Assembly: GCA_964597315.1 (NCBI GenBank)
Contig: CAZQXD010000013.1
Coordinates: 1 to 64,000, forward strand
Source of the DNA: CAZQXD01 sp964597315
GTDB lineage: Bacteria > Pseudomonadota > Gammaproteobacteria > Competibacterales > Competibacteraceae
Length of the DNA stretch: 64,000 nt
Direction: 5' to 3'
Below the pieces are notes generated by a model, which worked only from the letters and a program-made list of their open reading frames with translations, did not search any database and was not told the origin of the DNA. Shown here in pieces: positions 9,043 to 17,703 of this stretch (the first letter of the stretch is position 1; each line of letters starts with the position of its first letter). Both the position numbers and the translations under genes were made by a program.

Positions 9043-10470
9043 ATGAAACGGTCACGTTGTGCGTTGCCGCTGCTTATGGCGGTTTTAGCGGTGCTATTCC
9101 AGGGGCTTTCCTCGGCCTGGGCGGTGGATACTCTCATCGTCACGGCGGAGGGGCTGGTGGACCCCCATGCGGATACCTATAAGCGCGATAAAGGTCTGAT
9201 GCTGGATGACCTGCGCCAGGATGCTCGGCGCCAGGCGGTGGAAAAAGCCGTGGGTACGCTGGTCTCGGGATCGAGCCTGGTAAAAAATTACACCCTGATC
9301 GAGGACCGGGTGCTGACCCAGAGCAAGGGCTTGATCAAGCAGGTGATCAAGGAAAGCCCGCCATGGCAGGGTGAAGATGGGTTTATGCATATGCTTATCA
9401 AGGCGGAAGTCTATCTGATCGGCGTCGAGGAAGCCCTCAGGAAGATGTCCAAGGCCGAACGGGTAAGCCTGCTCAAGAGCCATGGCAATCCCACCATCTC
9501 GGTGGCGGTGATGATTCGTGACGCCAAGCGGAGTTCTGACATTGAACCGGAACGCTCGCCCATCGCCGAGAATATTCTCAAGGAGCATTTTTCCAAGTTC
9601 GGCTATCGGGTCTGGTCCGAAGACACCACCACGGTGCTTAGACGGGAAATGCTGGAGCGCAGCGTCCTGGACAACAACACGGAAACCACCGTGTCCATCT
9701 CCCAGATGAAGGCTGCGGACTTCACGGTGCTAGGAGAGGCCAAGTTCAAATCTATTTCCCACAAGCTGGCCGCCTCCGGCATCGAACTCACCAAACATGT
9801 CCTAACCTCATGGACGGTGAAGTGCGTGGACAATAACACCGGCCAGGAAATCTATTTCAATAACCAAGTGCCCCGCAAGCAAAGCTGGGCCGACGAGGAT
9901 CAGGCCCTGGAGGATATCGGTCGGCTGATCGGCACCGAGTTCAGCAAGGACTTTTTCGAGGAACACTTGAGCAAGCCCACCCGGATTTTTCAGCTATATG
10001 CCCTGGGCCTGCCCAATTACGACATTGGCGTGCTGCTGAAAAAAGAATTCATCGGGCTGCGACCGATTATTGATGTGAATTTCAGGGGTTTCGATGCGGG
10101 TGGCTTATCCCGTTACGAAGTGGAGTTCGCCGGAGAGCGGGGCAATTTCCTGCAATTGCTCAACAACACCATCATCAAGCCCCTGAATAGCAAGTGTGGG
10201 GACGAGTGCTTCAAGCTGCTGTCCGCCCATGGGGAGGTGGTGAAACTCCAGTTCCAGACGGTCCAGGAGACTCAGGTCGTGATGGAGCGGTTTCAGGGCA
10301 TGCCGCCGGCGTCCCTGGCCACAGCCACGCCCCAACGCCTGCGGAGTCTGATCAAGGATAAAGCCACCATGGAGAAAGTCGCGGCCATCAATCCCGATGC
10401 GGTCGCGCAACTGGCGCAGGCGGGTGATGTCAATGCCAAGTCCGTACTGGGCGTGGTGGAAAATTTTTAA
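9043..10470 (+). CDS. Exported FlgT-like protein
   Basis: This 475-residue protein has a signal peptide ending near AWA-V. Residues about 25-135 resemble the N-terminal domain of FlgT, the Vibrio flagellar H-ring protein: a helix DARRQAVEKAVGTLV, then a segment ending in AEVYLIGVEEAL. The middle (about 150-290) has a CsgG/LpoB-like alpha/beta pattern (PTISVAVMIRD, then MKAADFTVLGEAKF). The C-terminal part is unassigned and contains two close Cys (KCGDEC at about 386-391), possibly a disulfide. SD AGGAGAGG precedes the ATG. No flagellar genes occur in the window, so a flagellar role is not supported locally; a related envelope ring or secretion accessory is equally possible. Confidence 0.6.
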   Translation: MKRSRCALPLLMAVLAVLFQGLSSAWAVDTLIVTAEGLVDPHADTYKRDKGLMLDDLRQDARRQAVEKAVGTLVSGSSLVKNYTLIEDRVLTQSKGLIKQVIKESPPWQGEDGFMHMLIKAEVYLIGVEEALRKMSKAERVSLLKSHGNPTISVAVMIRDAKRSSDIEPERSPIAENILKEHFSKFGYRVWSEDTTTVLRREMLERSVLDNNTETTVSISQMKAADFTVLGEAKFKSISHKLAASGIELTKHVLTSWTVKCVDNNTGQEIYFNNQVPRKQSWADEDQALEDIGRLIGTEFSKDFFEEHLSKPTRIFQLYALGLPNYDIGVLLKKEFIGLRPIIDVNFRGFDAGGLSRYEVEFAGERGNFLQLLNNTIIKPLNSKCGDECFKLLSAHGEVVKLQFQTVQETQVVMERFQGMPPASLATATPQRLRSLIKDKATMEKVAAINPDAVAQLAQAGDVNAKSVLGVVENF

Positions 10471-10500
10471 TGTAAATGACGGATGTTTGAGGTGAGTACT

Positions 10501-11262
10501 ATGATGACACTTGGCGGTCGAGTTTTAATCCTGATGGGGATGGTTTTACTGACCGGTTGCTTCGCCACCGGCGGGGCCAGCCTAACGGCCAATGAGCAGG
10601 CCGATAAACACCGATACCAGAAAGTCGACTACGCTAACGCCAGTAAAAAAGGGCCTTATCTGGTGGTTCTGCCGGGCCAGGTCAAGAGCAATTATGCGAC
10701 CTTCAGACAGGCGGTGCTGCCTACCAATATCGCCGATTACGCCGAACTGGAACTCAGCAATGCCAATTTCCGGGTACTGGAGCGCGAGGACCTCGGCCCC
10801 ATGCTCAACGAGATCAATCTGGCCTTCAACATGGGTGATCGCCGGGCCTTGAAGAAATTTAAGCGCGGCAAATTCAAGTCCACCCAGTGGTTGGTGCGCT
10901 TCGACATACTCAAGGCCGAACCGGTGGCCTCGGCCAGCACCAGCTTCGACGGCGGGACCCTGGGCCGGGTGATCAGCGTGCTGGGCGGCAGCAGCGGCGC
11001 CTATAAGGCCGGGACTGTGGTGGGTACGGTGGATGCCGATGAAGAAGCCAATATCTGGCTGGTGGGCATGCGCTATAAAGTACTCAACGCCAACACCTCC
11101 GAGCAGGTGGCTTCCGGCTATTTTGAGGAGAAGCTGGAAAAAGGCTCCTCTAGCGGACGTATCCTGGGCTTTGGCAGTTCCCAGTCCGGGGGGGCGGGTC
11201 TGGACACCATGACCCATCGCCTGGTGCAACTGGCCGTGCAGGATCTGGACAGAAAGAAATAA
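10501..11262 (+). CDS. CsgG-like lipoprotein
   Basis: This 253-residue protein is read from the ATG at 10501, which has SD GAGGTG 6 bases upstream; an earlier in-frame start at 10483 lacks one. It has a signal peptide and lipobox LLTGC (Cys at about 20). The mature part follows the CsgG/HfaB pattern: a strand, ADYAELELSNANFRVLERED, a helix, then WLVRFDILKAEPVA and the Gly/Ser-rich stretch SVLGGSSGAYKAG. CsgG itself forms the outer-membrane curli secretion pore, and its transmembrane hairpins lie in comparable positions, so this could be a pore or a ring lipoprotein. It is the last gene of the envelope operon. No curli subunit genes are nearby. Confidence 0.7.
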   Translation: MMTLGGRVLILMGMVLLTGCFATGGASLTANEQADKHRYQKVDYANASKKGPYLVVLPGQVKSNYATFRQAVLPTNIADYAELELSNANFRVLEREDLGPMLNEINLAFNMGDRRALKKFKRGKFKSTQWLVRFDILKAEPVASASTSFDGGTLGRVISVLGGSSGAYKAGTVVGTVDADEEANIWLVGMRYKVLNANTSEQVASGYFEEKLEKGSSSGRILGFGSSQSGGAGLDTMTHRLVQLAVQDLDRKK

Positions 11263-11269
11263 TCGGCTC

Positions 11270-11299
11270 GGGGAGGGCGTGGATGCCCGCGCTCTCCCC
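11270..11299. terminator. Hairpin between convergent genes
   Basis: GGGGAGGGCG pairs with CGCTCTCCCC (ten pairs including one G-U) across a 10-base loop. It lies just after the stop of the CsgG-like gene and just beyond the stop of the convergent reductase gene. There is no T tract on either side, so Rho-independent function is doubtful. Confidence 0.35.
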
Positions 11300-11311
11300 G
11301 CCTGGCCTTGT

Positions 11312-12727
11312 TCAGCCAAACCGCCCCAGAAACCGCACTATCCGGCGGGTCAGGTCGCTGAACAGCTTGGGCGTGTAATAACTCCCCCCGGCCCGCTTGT
11401 TCACCTCCCCTAGGGTGGGGTAGGGGGCGATGAGATTGGCCAGGGCGCCGATTTTCAGGCCCTGGCTGATAGCCAATATCCAGGGTTGCAGCAGTTCCCC
11501 GGCGTGGCGGCCGGCGATGGTGGCCCCCAGCACCTTACCCTTCCCGTCCAGCACCACCTTGACCCTGCCCTCGGTGGCCCGTTCCGCCTGGGCGCGGTCG
11601 TTCTCGTCAAAGCCCCAGCGCAGTATCTGGACCTTGGCGTTCTTGTCTCTGGCCTGGGCTTCGGTCAGGCCCACATGGGCCAGTTCCGGGTCCGTGTAGG
11701 TGACCCAGGGCAGGGCCTTGTAATCCACCTTGGCGGGCAGCCGGAACAAGGCGTTGCGGATCACGATACCGGCGTGGTAGCCGGCCACATGAGTGAATTG
11801 GGGACCGCCGGCCACGTCACCGATGGCGTAAACCTTGGCATCGGAGGTGCGCAGGCCCGCGTCCACGGTAATGCCCTTGGGGGTGTAGGCGATGCCGCCT
11901 TGCTCTAAATCCAGGCCCTCCACATTGGGTCGGCGCCCGGCGGCGACCAGCAGATGGGAGCCGCCTAGCCGCTGCCCGTCCTCCAGCACCACCGCCACCC
12001 CCTCCCCGTCCCGTTCCACCCGCTGGATCTGGACATTCTCGCGGATCTCTAGACCCTCGGCCCGCAGCCGCTCCAGGACCATGGCCGCCAGTTCCGGGTC
12101 GTCCTTGCCCAGGGCGGAGAACATTTCCAGCACCGTCACCCGGGACCCCAGGCGGCGGTGGGCCTGGGCCATTTCCATACCGATGGGACCGCCGCCGATG
12201 ACGATCAGGTGTGCGGGCAGGGTGCGGTTATCGAACAGGGTTTCGTTGGTGAGATAGGGAACGTTCTCCAGGCCGGGAACCGGCGGCGCCGCAGCCCGGG
12301 AGCCGGTGGCGATCACCACCCGCCTGGCTCGGATCTCCAACTCCCCGGCCTGCACCCGGCGGGGACCGATAAACCGGGCCGCAGCCTTGATCACCCGTAC
12401 GCCCAGGCCCTCGAAACGCTCCACCGAGTCGTTGGGAGCGATGGCGGCGATGACCTCGTGAACATGGTTATGGACCTGAGCGAAATCCACCTTGACCTCG
12501 TCGGTCTCCACCCCGAAGGGCCAGCCGTCCCGGGCGGTCTGGGCCACGTGGGCGGCGGCCAGCAGCGCCTTGGAGGGTACGCAGCCGTAATTCAGACAAT
12601 CGCCGCCCATTTTGCCCTTTTCCACCAGTACCGTATCGGCGCCCATCTGGCTGGCGCCGGCCGCCACCGAGAGGCCCCCGGAGCCGGCGCCGATCACCAG
12701 GATGTCCGTGTTGATTGTTTCGACCAT
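11312..12727 (-). CDS. FAD-dependent pyridine nucleotide-disulfide reductase homologue (mercuric reductase/lipoamide dehydrogenase-like)
   Basis: This 471-residue protein is a full-length class I flavoprotein disulfide reductase. GAGSGGLSVAAGA binds FAD, GGDCLNYGCVPSKALL is the redox-active disulfide, GGGPIGMEMAQ is the NAD(P)-binding fold and VYAIGDVAGG is the second FAD motif. The C-terminal dimer domain has APYPTLGE where true lipoamide and mercuric reductases have HPT, so the usual catalytic base His is a Tyr. That marks a different reductase subfamily. The gene ends an operon with the TVP38 protein 12 bases upstream, a pairing known in many bacteria but without an agreed substrate. No N-terminal heavy-metal domain is present. 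Confidence 0.88.
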   Translation of the reverse strand: MVETINTDILVIGAGSGGLSVAAGASQMGADTVLVEKGKMGGDCLNYGCVPSKALLAAAHVAQTARDGWPFGVETDEVKVDFAQVHNHVHEVIAAIAPNDSVERFEGLGVRVIKAAARFIGPRRVQAGELEIRARRVVIATGSRAAAPPVPGLENVPYLTNETLFDNRTLPAHLIVIGGGPIGMEMAQAHRRLGSRVTVLEMFSALGKDDPELAAMVLERLRAEGLEIRENVQIQRVERDGEGVAVVLEDGQRLGGSHLLVAAGRRPNVEGLDLEQGGIAYTPKGITVDAGLRTSDAKVYAIGDVAGGPQFTHVAGYHAGIVIRNALFRLPAKVDYKALPWVTYTDPELAHVGLTEAQARDKNAKVQILRWGFDENDRAQAERATEGRVKVVLDGKGKVLGATIAGRHAGELLQPWILAISQGLKIGALANLIAPYPTLGEVNKRAGGSYYTPKLFSDLTRRIVRFLGRFG

Positions 12728-12739
12728 GACGTGGATTCC

Positions 12740-13483
12740 TCAGGGGTTCTGGGTGGAGGTTTTGCGGGCGCGGAGTTTTTTATAAAGCACCGGGATCAGG
12801 GCCAGCACCGCCAGGCCGATCAGGGGAAGCAGAATCTGGGGGTTGAAGATCAGCCCCAGGTCCGGGGTCTCGCCCCGGTCGAAGATGGCCCCCAGGCCGT
12901 TGCCCACGCTGGCGTATACGAAGGTGCCGGGGATGATGCCGAAAAACGTGCCCAGCACATAGGCGCCCAGAGGCACCCCCAGCAGGGCCGGGGCCAGGTT
13001 CACCGCCCAGAATGGAAACAGCGGCACCAGCCGCAGCACCAGCAGATAGGACAGGGCGTTGTCATTGAAGCCGGCCTCCATTTTGCCCAGCAGCGTACCG
13101 GCCTTGGCCCGCAGCAGGTCGCCCAGGGCGGTGCGGGCGGCCAGGAACAACAGGGTGGCTCCCAGGGTAGCGGCGAACACCGCCCATAGGGCGCCCATCA
13201 AAGCGCCGAACAGAAACCCGCCGGTGAGGGTCATAACGGCGCCCCCAGGTAGGGAGAAAGCCACCACCAGGGTGTAAATGCCCATATAGGCCAGCACCGC
13301 CAGCACGGTGTTGTCGGCCACCCAGTGGGTCAGGCTCTCTCGGTGTTCCCGCAGGGTGTCAAAGCTCAGATAGCGGTCCAGGTCCAGGGCCAGAAACAAA
13401 ACCAGGCCCAGGGCCAGGACCAGCAGGGGCAGCAGGCGCTTGATGGAAAGCCCCGGCTTGGTCGGGGGTGGCAAGTCGCTCAT
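12740..13483 (-). CDS. TVP38/TMEM64 (DedA-superfamily) membrane protein
   Basis: This 247-residue protein has about five to six hydrophobic segments and the core motif of the VTT (SNARE-associated) domain: a Gly-rich GGAVMTLTGGFLFG followed by GALWAVFAATLGATLLF and a later PLFPFWAVNLAPALLG. Members sit in the inner membrane, and some relatives are lipid scramblases or transport factors. The C-terminus is basic (KKLRARK). It lies between a sterol desaturase-family gene and a disulfide reductase homologue with 12-base gaps, so the three are one operon and may serve a common lipid or redox function. Confidence 0.85.
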   Translation of the reverse strand: MSDLPPPTKPGLSIKRLLPLLVLALGLVLFLALDLDRYLSFDTLREHRESLTHWVADNTVLAVLAYMGIYTLVVAFSLPGGAVMTLTGGFLFGALMGALWAVFAATLGATLLFLAARTALGDLLRAKAGTLLGKMEAGFNDNALSYLLVLRLVPLFPFWAVNLAPALLGVPLGAYVLGTFFGIIPGTFVYASVGNGLGAIFDRGETPDLGLIFNPQILLPLIGLAVLALIPVLYKKLRARKTSTQNP

Positions 13484-13495
13484 GGGGGTGTCTCC

Positions 13496-14293
13496 TTAGG
13501 AATAAAAAGGTTGCAGCAGCAGACGGTCCAGGCGGGAGTAGCGGGGGTCCCGAAACCGGGGCAGGCCGATGGTCATGGTGGCGTGACCGTCCCGGGGCTG
13601 GGGGCGGTAGGTGCCGAACAGCCGGTCCCACCAGGGCAGATTGAAACCGAAATTGCTGTCGGTTTCGTTCCGGTGGATGGAATGATGCACCCGATGCATG
13701 TCCGGGGTGACCACCATCAGCCGCAGGCGGCGGTCCAGCCAGGAGGGCAGGGTCACATTGCCGTGGTTGAACATGGCGGTGGCGTTGAGCAGCACCTCGA
13801 AAACCAGCACCGCCGCCGCCGGGGCTCCCAGCACCAGCACCGCCCCCAGTTTGAGGAACATGGACAGCAGGATTTCCAGGGGGTGGAAGCGCAGGGCCGT
13901 GGTCACGTCGAAATCGGTATCGGAATGGTGTATGCGGTGCAGCCGCCACAGCCAGGGTACTTTGTGAAACACCACATGCTGGGTGTAGATCAGCACATCC
14001 AAGAGCAGCAGGGACGCCACGAAAGCCAGCCAGTAAGGGGCCTCCAGCCAGTGGAACAGCCCCCAGCCCCGGACCTCGGCGATGGCCGCCATGGCCACCG
14101 CCAGCACCGGCGGCAACAGGCGCAGCACCAGGCTGTCCACCGCTACGATGGCCAGGTTGGAGGGCCAGCGCCGCCACCGGGACACGCCCAGGGCGCGGCG
14201 TGGGCGGCGCCACTCCCAGAGCATCATCAGCGCCAGGACAGTGGCGAAACAGCCCAAGCGGATAAGGGGTTCGTAGTCCAGTAGCCTATCCAT
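13496..14293 (-). CDS. Sterol desaturase / fatty acid hydroxylase family protein
   Basis: This 265-residue integral membrane protein has the di-iron histidine signature: HVVFHK at about 105-110, HRIHHS at about 119-124 and HRVHHSIHRNE at about 200. Hydrophobic segments lie near 10-30, 45-75 and 78-103. Members use O2 to hydroxylate or desaturate lipids at the membrane face. It is the first gene of the three-gene minus-strand operon and is transcribed away from hemB. The substrate (fatty acid, hopanoid, carotenoid or sterol) cannot be told from sequence. Confidence 0.85.
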   Translation of the reverse strand: MDRLLDYEPLIRLGCFATVLALMMLWEWRRPRRALGVSRWRRWPSNLAIVAVDSLVLRLLPPVLAVAMAAIAEVRGWGLFHWLEAPYWLAFVASLLLLDVLIYTQHVVFHKVPWLWRLHRIHHSDTDFDVTTALRFHPLEILLSMFLKLGAVLVLGAPAAAVLVFEVLLNATAMFNHGNVTLPSWLDRRLRLMVVTPDMHRVHHSIHRNETDSNFGFNLPWWDRLFGTYRPQPRDGHATMTIGLPRFRDPRYSRLDRLLLQPFYS

Positions 14294-14492
14294 AAAGGTA
14301 ATGGGAACTCGGGTTTCAGCCTATAGGGGAGCCTATACGCGGCGGGCGATGATTTGGACGCCGGAGCAGGGAGGAGGCGCCCCGGAACCTTGCTCTAGAG
14401 GGGGTTAACGGCCCCAGGTCGCTGCACGGCGTGCCCGGCTGTGGAATAATTCCCCCATCGGCAACGCCTGTTTTCACTGAAGGAGTCCTTTC

Positions 14493-15506
14493 GTGTCCAA
14501 ACCCCAGCTCACCCCCGGCCGGTATCCTCGCAGCCGACCCCGACGTCTGCGCCGGGATGCTTTTTCCCGCCGCCTGGTCCGCGAAACCACGCTCACCACC
14601 GACGACCTGATCTGGCCCACTTTCGTTATCGAGGGCCGGGGGCGGCGAGAGGCGGTGGACTCCATGCCCGGGGTGGAGCGGTTGTCCGTGGACCGGCTCC
14701 TGGAGGAGGCTGGAGAACTGGTGGAACTGGGTGTACCGGCCCTGGCCCTGTTTCCGGTCACCCCCCAGGATGTGAAAACCGCCGATGGCCGCGAGGCCTA
14801 TAACCCCGAGGGCCTGGCCCAACGGGCGGTGCGCGCCCTCAAGGACAGTTATCCCCAGCTCGGGGTCATCACCGACGTGGCCCTGGACCCCTACACCAGC
14901 CACGGCCAGGACGGGCTGATCGACGAGTCCGGCTATGTACTCAATGATCCCACCGTGGAAGTGCTGGTCAAGCAGGCCCTGTCCCACGCCGCCGCTGGGG
15001 CCGATGTGGTGGCTCCCTCGGATATGATGGACGGGCGCATCGGCGCCGTCCGCGAGGCCCTGGAGGCGGCAGGCCACGTCCATACCCGGATTCTGGCCTA
15101 TTCCGCCAAATACGCTTCCTGTTTTTATGGGCCGTTCCGGGACGCCGTCGGCTCGGCCGCCAACCTCAAGGGCGCCGACAAATACAGCTACCAGATGGAC
15201 CCGGCCAACAGCGACGAGGCCCTGCGGGAAGTAGCCTTGGACCTCCAAGAGGGGGCCGACATGGTGATGATCAAGCCGGGCATGCCCTATCTGGACATCG
15301 TCCGCCGGGTCAAAGATCAGTTCGCCGCCCCCACCTTCGTCTATCAGGTGAGCGGCGAGTACGCCATGCTCTCGGCGGCCCTGGCCAAGGGCTGGTTGGA
15401 GGAACCCGCTATCCTGGAGTCCCTGACCTGCATCAAGCGGGCCGGAGCCGACGGGATTCTCAGCTACTTCGCCAAGCAGGCCGCCCACCGACTGCACCGG
15501 GGCTGA
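14493..15506 (+). CDS. hemB: Delta-aminolevulinic acid dehydratase (porphobilinogen synthase)
   Basis: HemB condenses two 5-aminolevulinate molecules into porphobilinogen for heme and other tetrapyrroles. The 337-residue protein matches the family length. The Schiff-base lysines lie in AYSAKYASCFYGPFRDA and MVMIKPGMPYLDIV. The metal region reads DVALDPYTSHGQDG, with Asp and Ala where zinc-type enzymes have three Cys, so this is the magnesium-type variant. The start is a GTG with AGGAG about 8 bases upstream. The next gene begins 6 bases after the stop, so the unit with aroE is probably transcribed together. Confidence 0.96.
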   Translation: MSKPQLTPGRYPRSRPRRLRRDAFSRRLVRETTLTTDDLIWPTFVIEGRGRREAVDSMPGVERLSVDRLLEEAGELVELGVPALALFPVTPQDVKTADGREAYNPEGLAQRAVRALKDSYPQLGVITDVALDPYTSHGQDGLIDESGYVLNDPTVEVLVKQALSHAAAGADVVAPSDMMDGRIGAVREALEAAGHVHTRILAYSAKYASCFYGPFRDAVGSAANLKGADKYSYQMDPANSDEALREVALDLQEGADMVMIKPGMPYLDIVRRVKDQFAAPTFVYQVSGEYAMLSAALAKGWLEEPAILESLTCIKRAGADGILSYFAKQAAHRLHRG

Positions 15507-15512
15507 ACGACC

Positions 15513-16193
15513 ATGACCTTCAAAAAAGCTGTGTTGATCGGCATCGGCGGCGGCATTTTATTCATTTATTTGGGCTATGTGTTCATGCCCAACCATCCGC
15601 CCACCCGGGACCCCAAGGACCTGCCCTGGCGGATCAGCGCCAGCGGCGACGGCACCATCACCGTTTTCGGCCTGACCCTGGGGGAGACCACCTTGGGAGA
15701 GGCTGTGGCCAAGCTGGGCAAGCGCCATGAGTTGGGCCTGTTCCGGGACCCGGACGGCAAGCTGACCCTGGAGGCGTTCTTCAAAGACATCCGCCTGTCC
15801 GGGCTTACCGCTCGGGTGGTGCTGACCGGGGCGGGCGACCCGGAGGCGCTACAGGCCATGCTGGTGAATAGCGACACCGGCAAGCGCCTGGCCAATGGCA
15901 TCCAGCAGTTCCCGATCACTGAGGCCGATCTGCCCGCCGCCCTGGCCGTGCCGGTCAAGACCATTACCTACGTCCCTTATATCACCCTGAGCGAAGACCT
16001 GGTGCGCCAAAGCTTCGGCGAGCCGGCCGAGCGCATCCCCGAGCCGGAGGGCACGGTGGAACACTGGCTGTACCCGGACAAGGGTCTGGATTTGATGCTG
16101 GATACCGATGGCAAGGCTATTCTTCAATATGTGGCGCCAAAACACTTCGAACAGGTCAGGACGCCCCTGCTGACCGCAGACCAAGAGGGTTGA
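15513..16193 (+). CDS. Membrane-anchored protein of unknown function between hemB and aroE
   Basis: This 226-residue protein has one N-terminal transmembrane segment (about 5-25) and a periplasmic globular part. Residues about 47-75 (TITVFGLTLGETTLGEAVAKLGKRHELGL) and about 165-205 (LSEDLVRQSFGEPAERIPEPEG, HWLYPDKGLDLMLD) resemble the two halves of small beta-rich lipoproteins that track a ratio or fold, but I do not recognise a named family. It is packed between hemB (6-base gap) and aroE (3-base gap), which argues for co-expression. Confidence 0.75.
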   Translation: MTFKKAVLIGIGGGILFIYLGYVFMPNHPPTRDPKDLPWRISASGDGTITVFGLTLGETTLGEAVAKLGKRHELGLFRDPDGKLTLEAFFKDIRLSGLTARVVLTGAGDPEALQAMLVNSDTGKRLANGIQQFPITEADLPAALAVPVKTITYVPYITLSEDLVRQSFGEPAERIPEPEGTVEHWLYPDKGLDLMLDTDGKAILQYVAPKHFEQVRTPLLTADQEG

Positions 16194-16196
16194 ACC

Positions 16197-17018
16197 ATGC
16201 GGCACGTGGACCAGTACGCGGTAATGGGCAATCCCATCGCCCATAGCCAATCCCCGAAAATCCATACGCTTTTCGCCGAACAAACCGACCAGCGCCTGGC
16301 GTATCGGGCCATTCTGGTGGAACCCGGCGCTTTTGCCCTGGAGGCCGACCAGTTCCGGGCATCTGGCGGCAAGGGTCTGAACGTCACTGTGCCCTTCAAG
16401 CAAGACGCCTGGGTGTATGTGGATGAACTCAGCCCCATGGCCGAACGGGCCGGGGCGGTGAACACCATCCAGTTTCGGGACGACGGCCTGGCCTATGGGG
16501 ACAATACCGACGGTCCGGGCTTGGTGCGGGACCTGACCAGCAACCACGGCTATGGCCTGCAAGGTAAGCGTATCTTGCTGTTGGGGGCCGGCGGCGCCGC
16601 CCGGGGGGTGATCCATCCGTTGCTGGACGCCGAACCGGCCCTGTTGGTGATTGCCAACCGCACCGCCACCAAGGCCGCCGAACTGGCCCTGCTGTTTGGG
16701 GATCTGGGCGATGTTTACGGCTGCGGTTTAGATGAACTGGACGGGCGGTCTTTCGATTTGATCCTCAACGCCACCGCCGCCGGGCTGCGGGGTGAATTGC
16801 CCCTCCTGGGGGACGGCCTGCTGGCCGGGGGCGGCTGGTGCTATGACTTGGTGTACGCCAATGAACCCACAGCCTTTGTCCGCTGGGGCCACAGCCACGG
16901 CGCCGCCAACGCCCTGGATGGGCTGGGCATGCTGGTGGAGCAGGCCGCCGCGTCCTTCGAACTGTGGCGAGGCGTACGCCCGGAAACCGGGCCGGTGATC
17001 CGGGCCTTGCGGGGATAG
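16197..17018 (+). CDS. aroE: Shikimate dehydrogenase
   Basis: AroE reduces 3-dehydroshikimate to shikimate with NADPH in aromatic amino acid biosynthesis. The 273-residue length is normal. The N-terminal substrate domain has NPIAHSQSPKIH and NVTVPFKQD with the catalytic Lys. NTDGPGLVRDL carries the catalytic Asp. The nucleotide-binding loop is LLGAGGAARGV, followed by NRTATKA, a phosphate-recognition segment typical of NADP-using AroE. It is the third gene of the hemB unit. Confidence 0.96.
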   Translation: MRHVDQYAVMGNPIAHSQSPKIHTLFAEQTDQRLAYRAILVEPGAFALEADQFRASGGKGLNVTVPFKQDAWVYVDELSPMAERAGAVNTIQFRDDGLAYGDNTDGPGLVRDLTSNHGYGLQGKRILLLGAGGAARGVIHPLLDAEPALLVIANRTATKAAELALLFGDLGDVYGCGLDELDGRSFDLILNATAAGLRGELPLLGDGLLAGGGWCYDLVYANEPTAFVRWGHSHGAANALDGLGMLVEQAAASFELWRGVRPETGPVIRALRG

Positions 17019-17199
17019 CTGTCTGGCGTCCCCGCGCCGGCCCCGTGGCGGAGAACGGCTATTCTCTATGGAGCGTCGATACAAGGAGACAGGATATGGA
17101 CACCGCCTGGTTGGGCTACTGGGGCAAGACCCGCGTCGGTTGTATGGTGGAAAATTGAGTGATATTATTTTACTTATCTGACAATGGGTTAGAGGATTT

Positions 17200-17350
17200 G
17201 CGTTCCCCGCGCTGGCGGGGATGAACCGGGTTTTGTGGCCGGGGACTGAACCATGACCGAGCGTTCCCCGCGCTGGCGGGGATGAACCGGCCCCGTCCAA
17301 TACATTGATGCGGCCGTATTCGCGTTCCCCGCGTAGGCGGGGATGAACCG
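17200..17350 (+). CRISPR. Three-repeat type I-E CRISPR array, no cas genes in window
   Basis: Three 29-base repeats lie at 17200-17228, 17261-17289 and 17322-17350, separated by two 32-base spacers, the exact 29/32 spacing of type I-E arrays. Each repeat begins GCGTTCCCCGC and ends GGGGATGAACCG, with a CCCCGC/GCGGGG stem. Repeats 1 and 2 are identical; repeat 3 differs only in the loop (GTAG instead of GCTG). The orientation matches the E. coli repeat read as crRNA. The AT-rich sequence at about 17150-17199 may be the leader. No cas gene lies in this window, so the array is either an orphan or served in trans. Confidence 0.93.
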
Positions 17351-17448
17351 TTTGGAAAATATCCGATTTATCCTTTTTTCCTCCCGGATAGGCATCGGCC
17401 TGCCCAACATTGAGTGAATGCCTTCGGAGCCGCCGTTTCAAGCCCGCC

Positions 17449-17691
17449 TCAGGGCGTTTCGTCGTGCAATTCCAGGCGCCGCTCAATGCGTTCCACCCGG
17501 CGGGTCAGTGCCGTGAGCGCATCCCGGTCGCTGGCGGACAGGCTATAGAGGCTGCCCAGCGTGTGTTCCACGGCGCCCAACCGTATGTCGATGCGGTTGA
17601 GCCGCTCGCCATGGTCGGCCCTGAGCGCGGTAATGTCGGCGCGGACCTGGCGCAGCAGCTCCAGCACGAGGTTTTCGGTGTTCTCGGTCAT
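17449..17691 (-). CDS. Small coiled-coil protein
   Basis: This 80-residue protein is predicted almost wholly helical, with heptad-like spacing of Leu/Ile/Val (LVLELLRQVRADITALRADH, then LTALTRRVERIERRLEL). It begins 12 bases after the stop of the DUF29 gene and is probably translated from the same message. It resembles the small helical partners often found next to DUF29 genes, but no function is known. Confidence 0.65.
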   Translation of the reverse strand: MTENTENLVLELLRQVRADITALRADHGERLNRIDIRLGAVEHTLGSLYSLSASDRDALTALTRRVERIERRLELHDETP

Positions 17692-17703
17692 CGCTTGGCT
17701 CCA

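Noticed and set aside
12158..14284. Long plus-strand frames (343 and 319 codons) across the reductase/TVP38/desaturase operon
   Set aside because: Their products are Gln/His/Gly-rich low-complexity antisense shadows of three well-supported minus-strand genes with clear motifs.
14316..15497. 393-codon minus-strand frame opposite hemB
   Set aside because: It mirrors hemB, which has all catalytic motifs and an SD; the antisense product has no recognisable domain.
16728..17486. Minus-strand frame through aroE and the CRISPR array
   Set aside because: Its product contains the repeated Pro/Ala/Gly/Arg segments typical of false translation of type I-E repeats.
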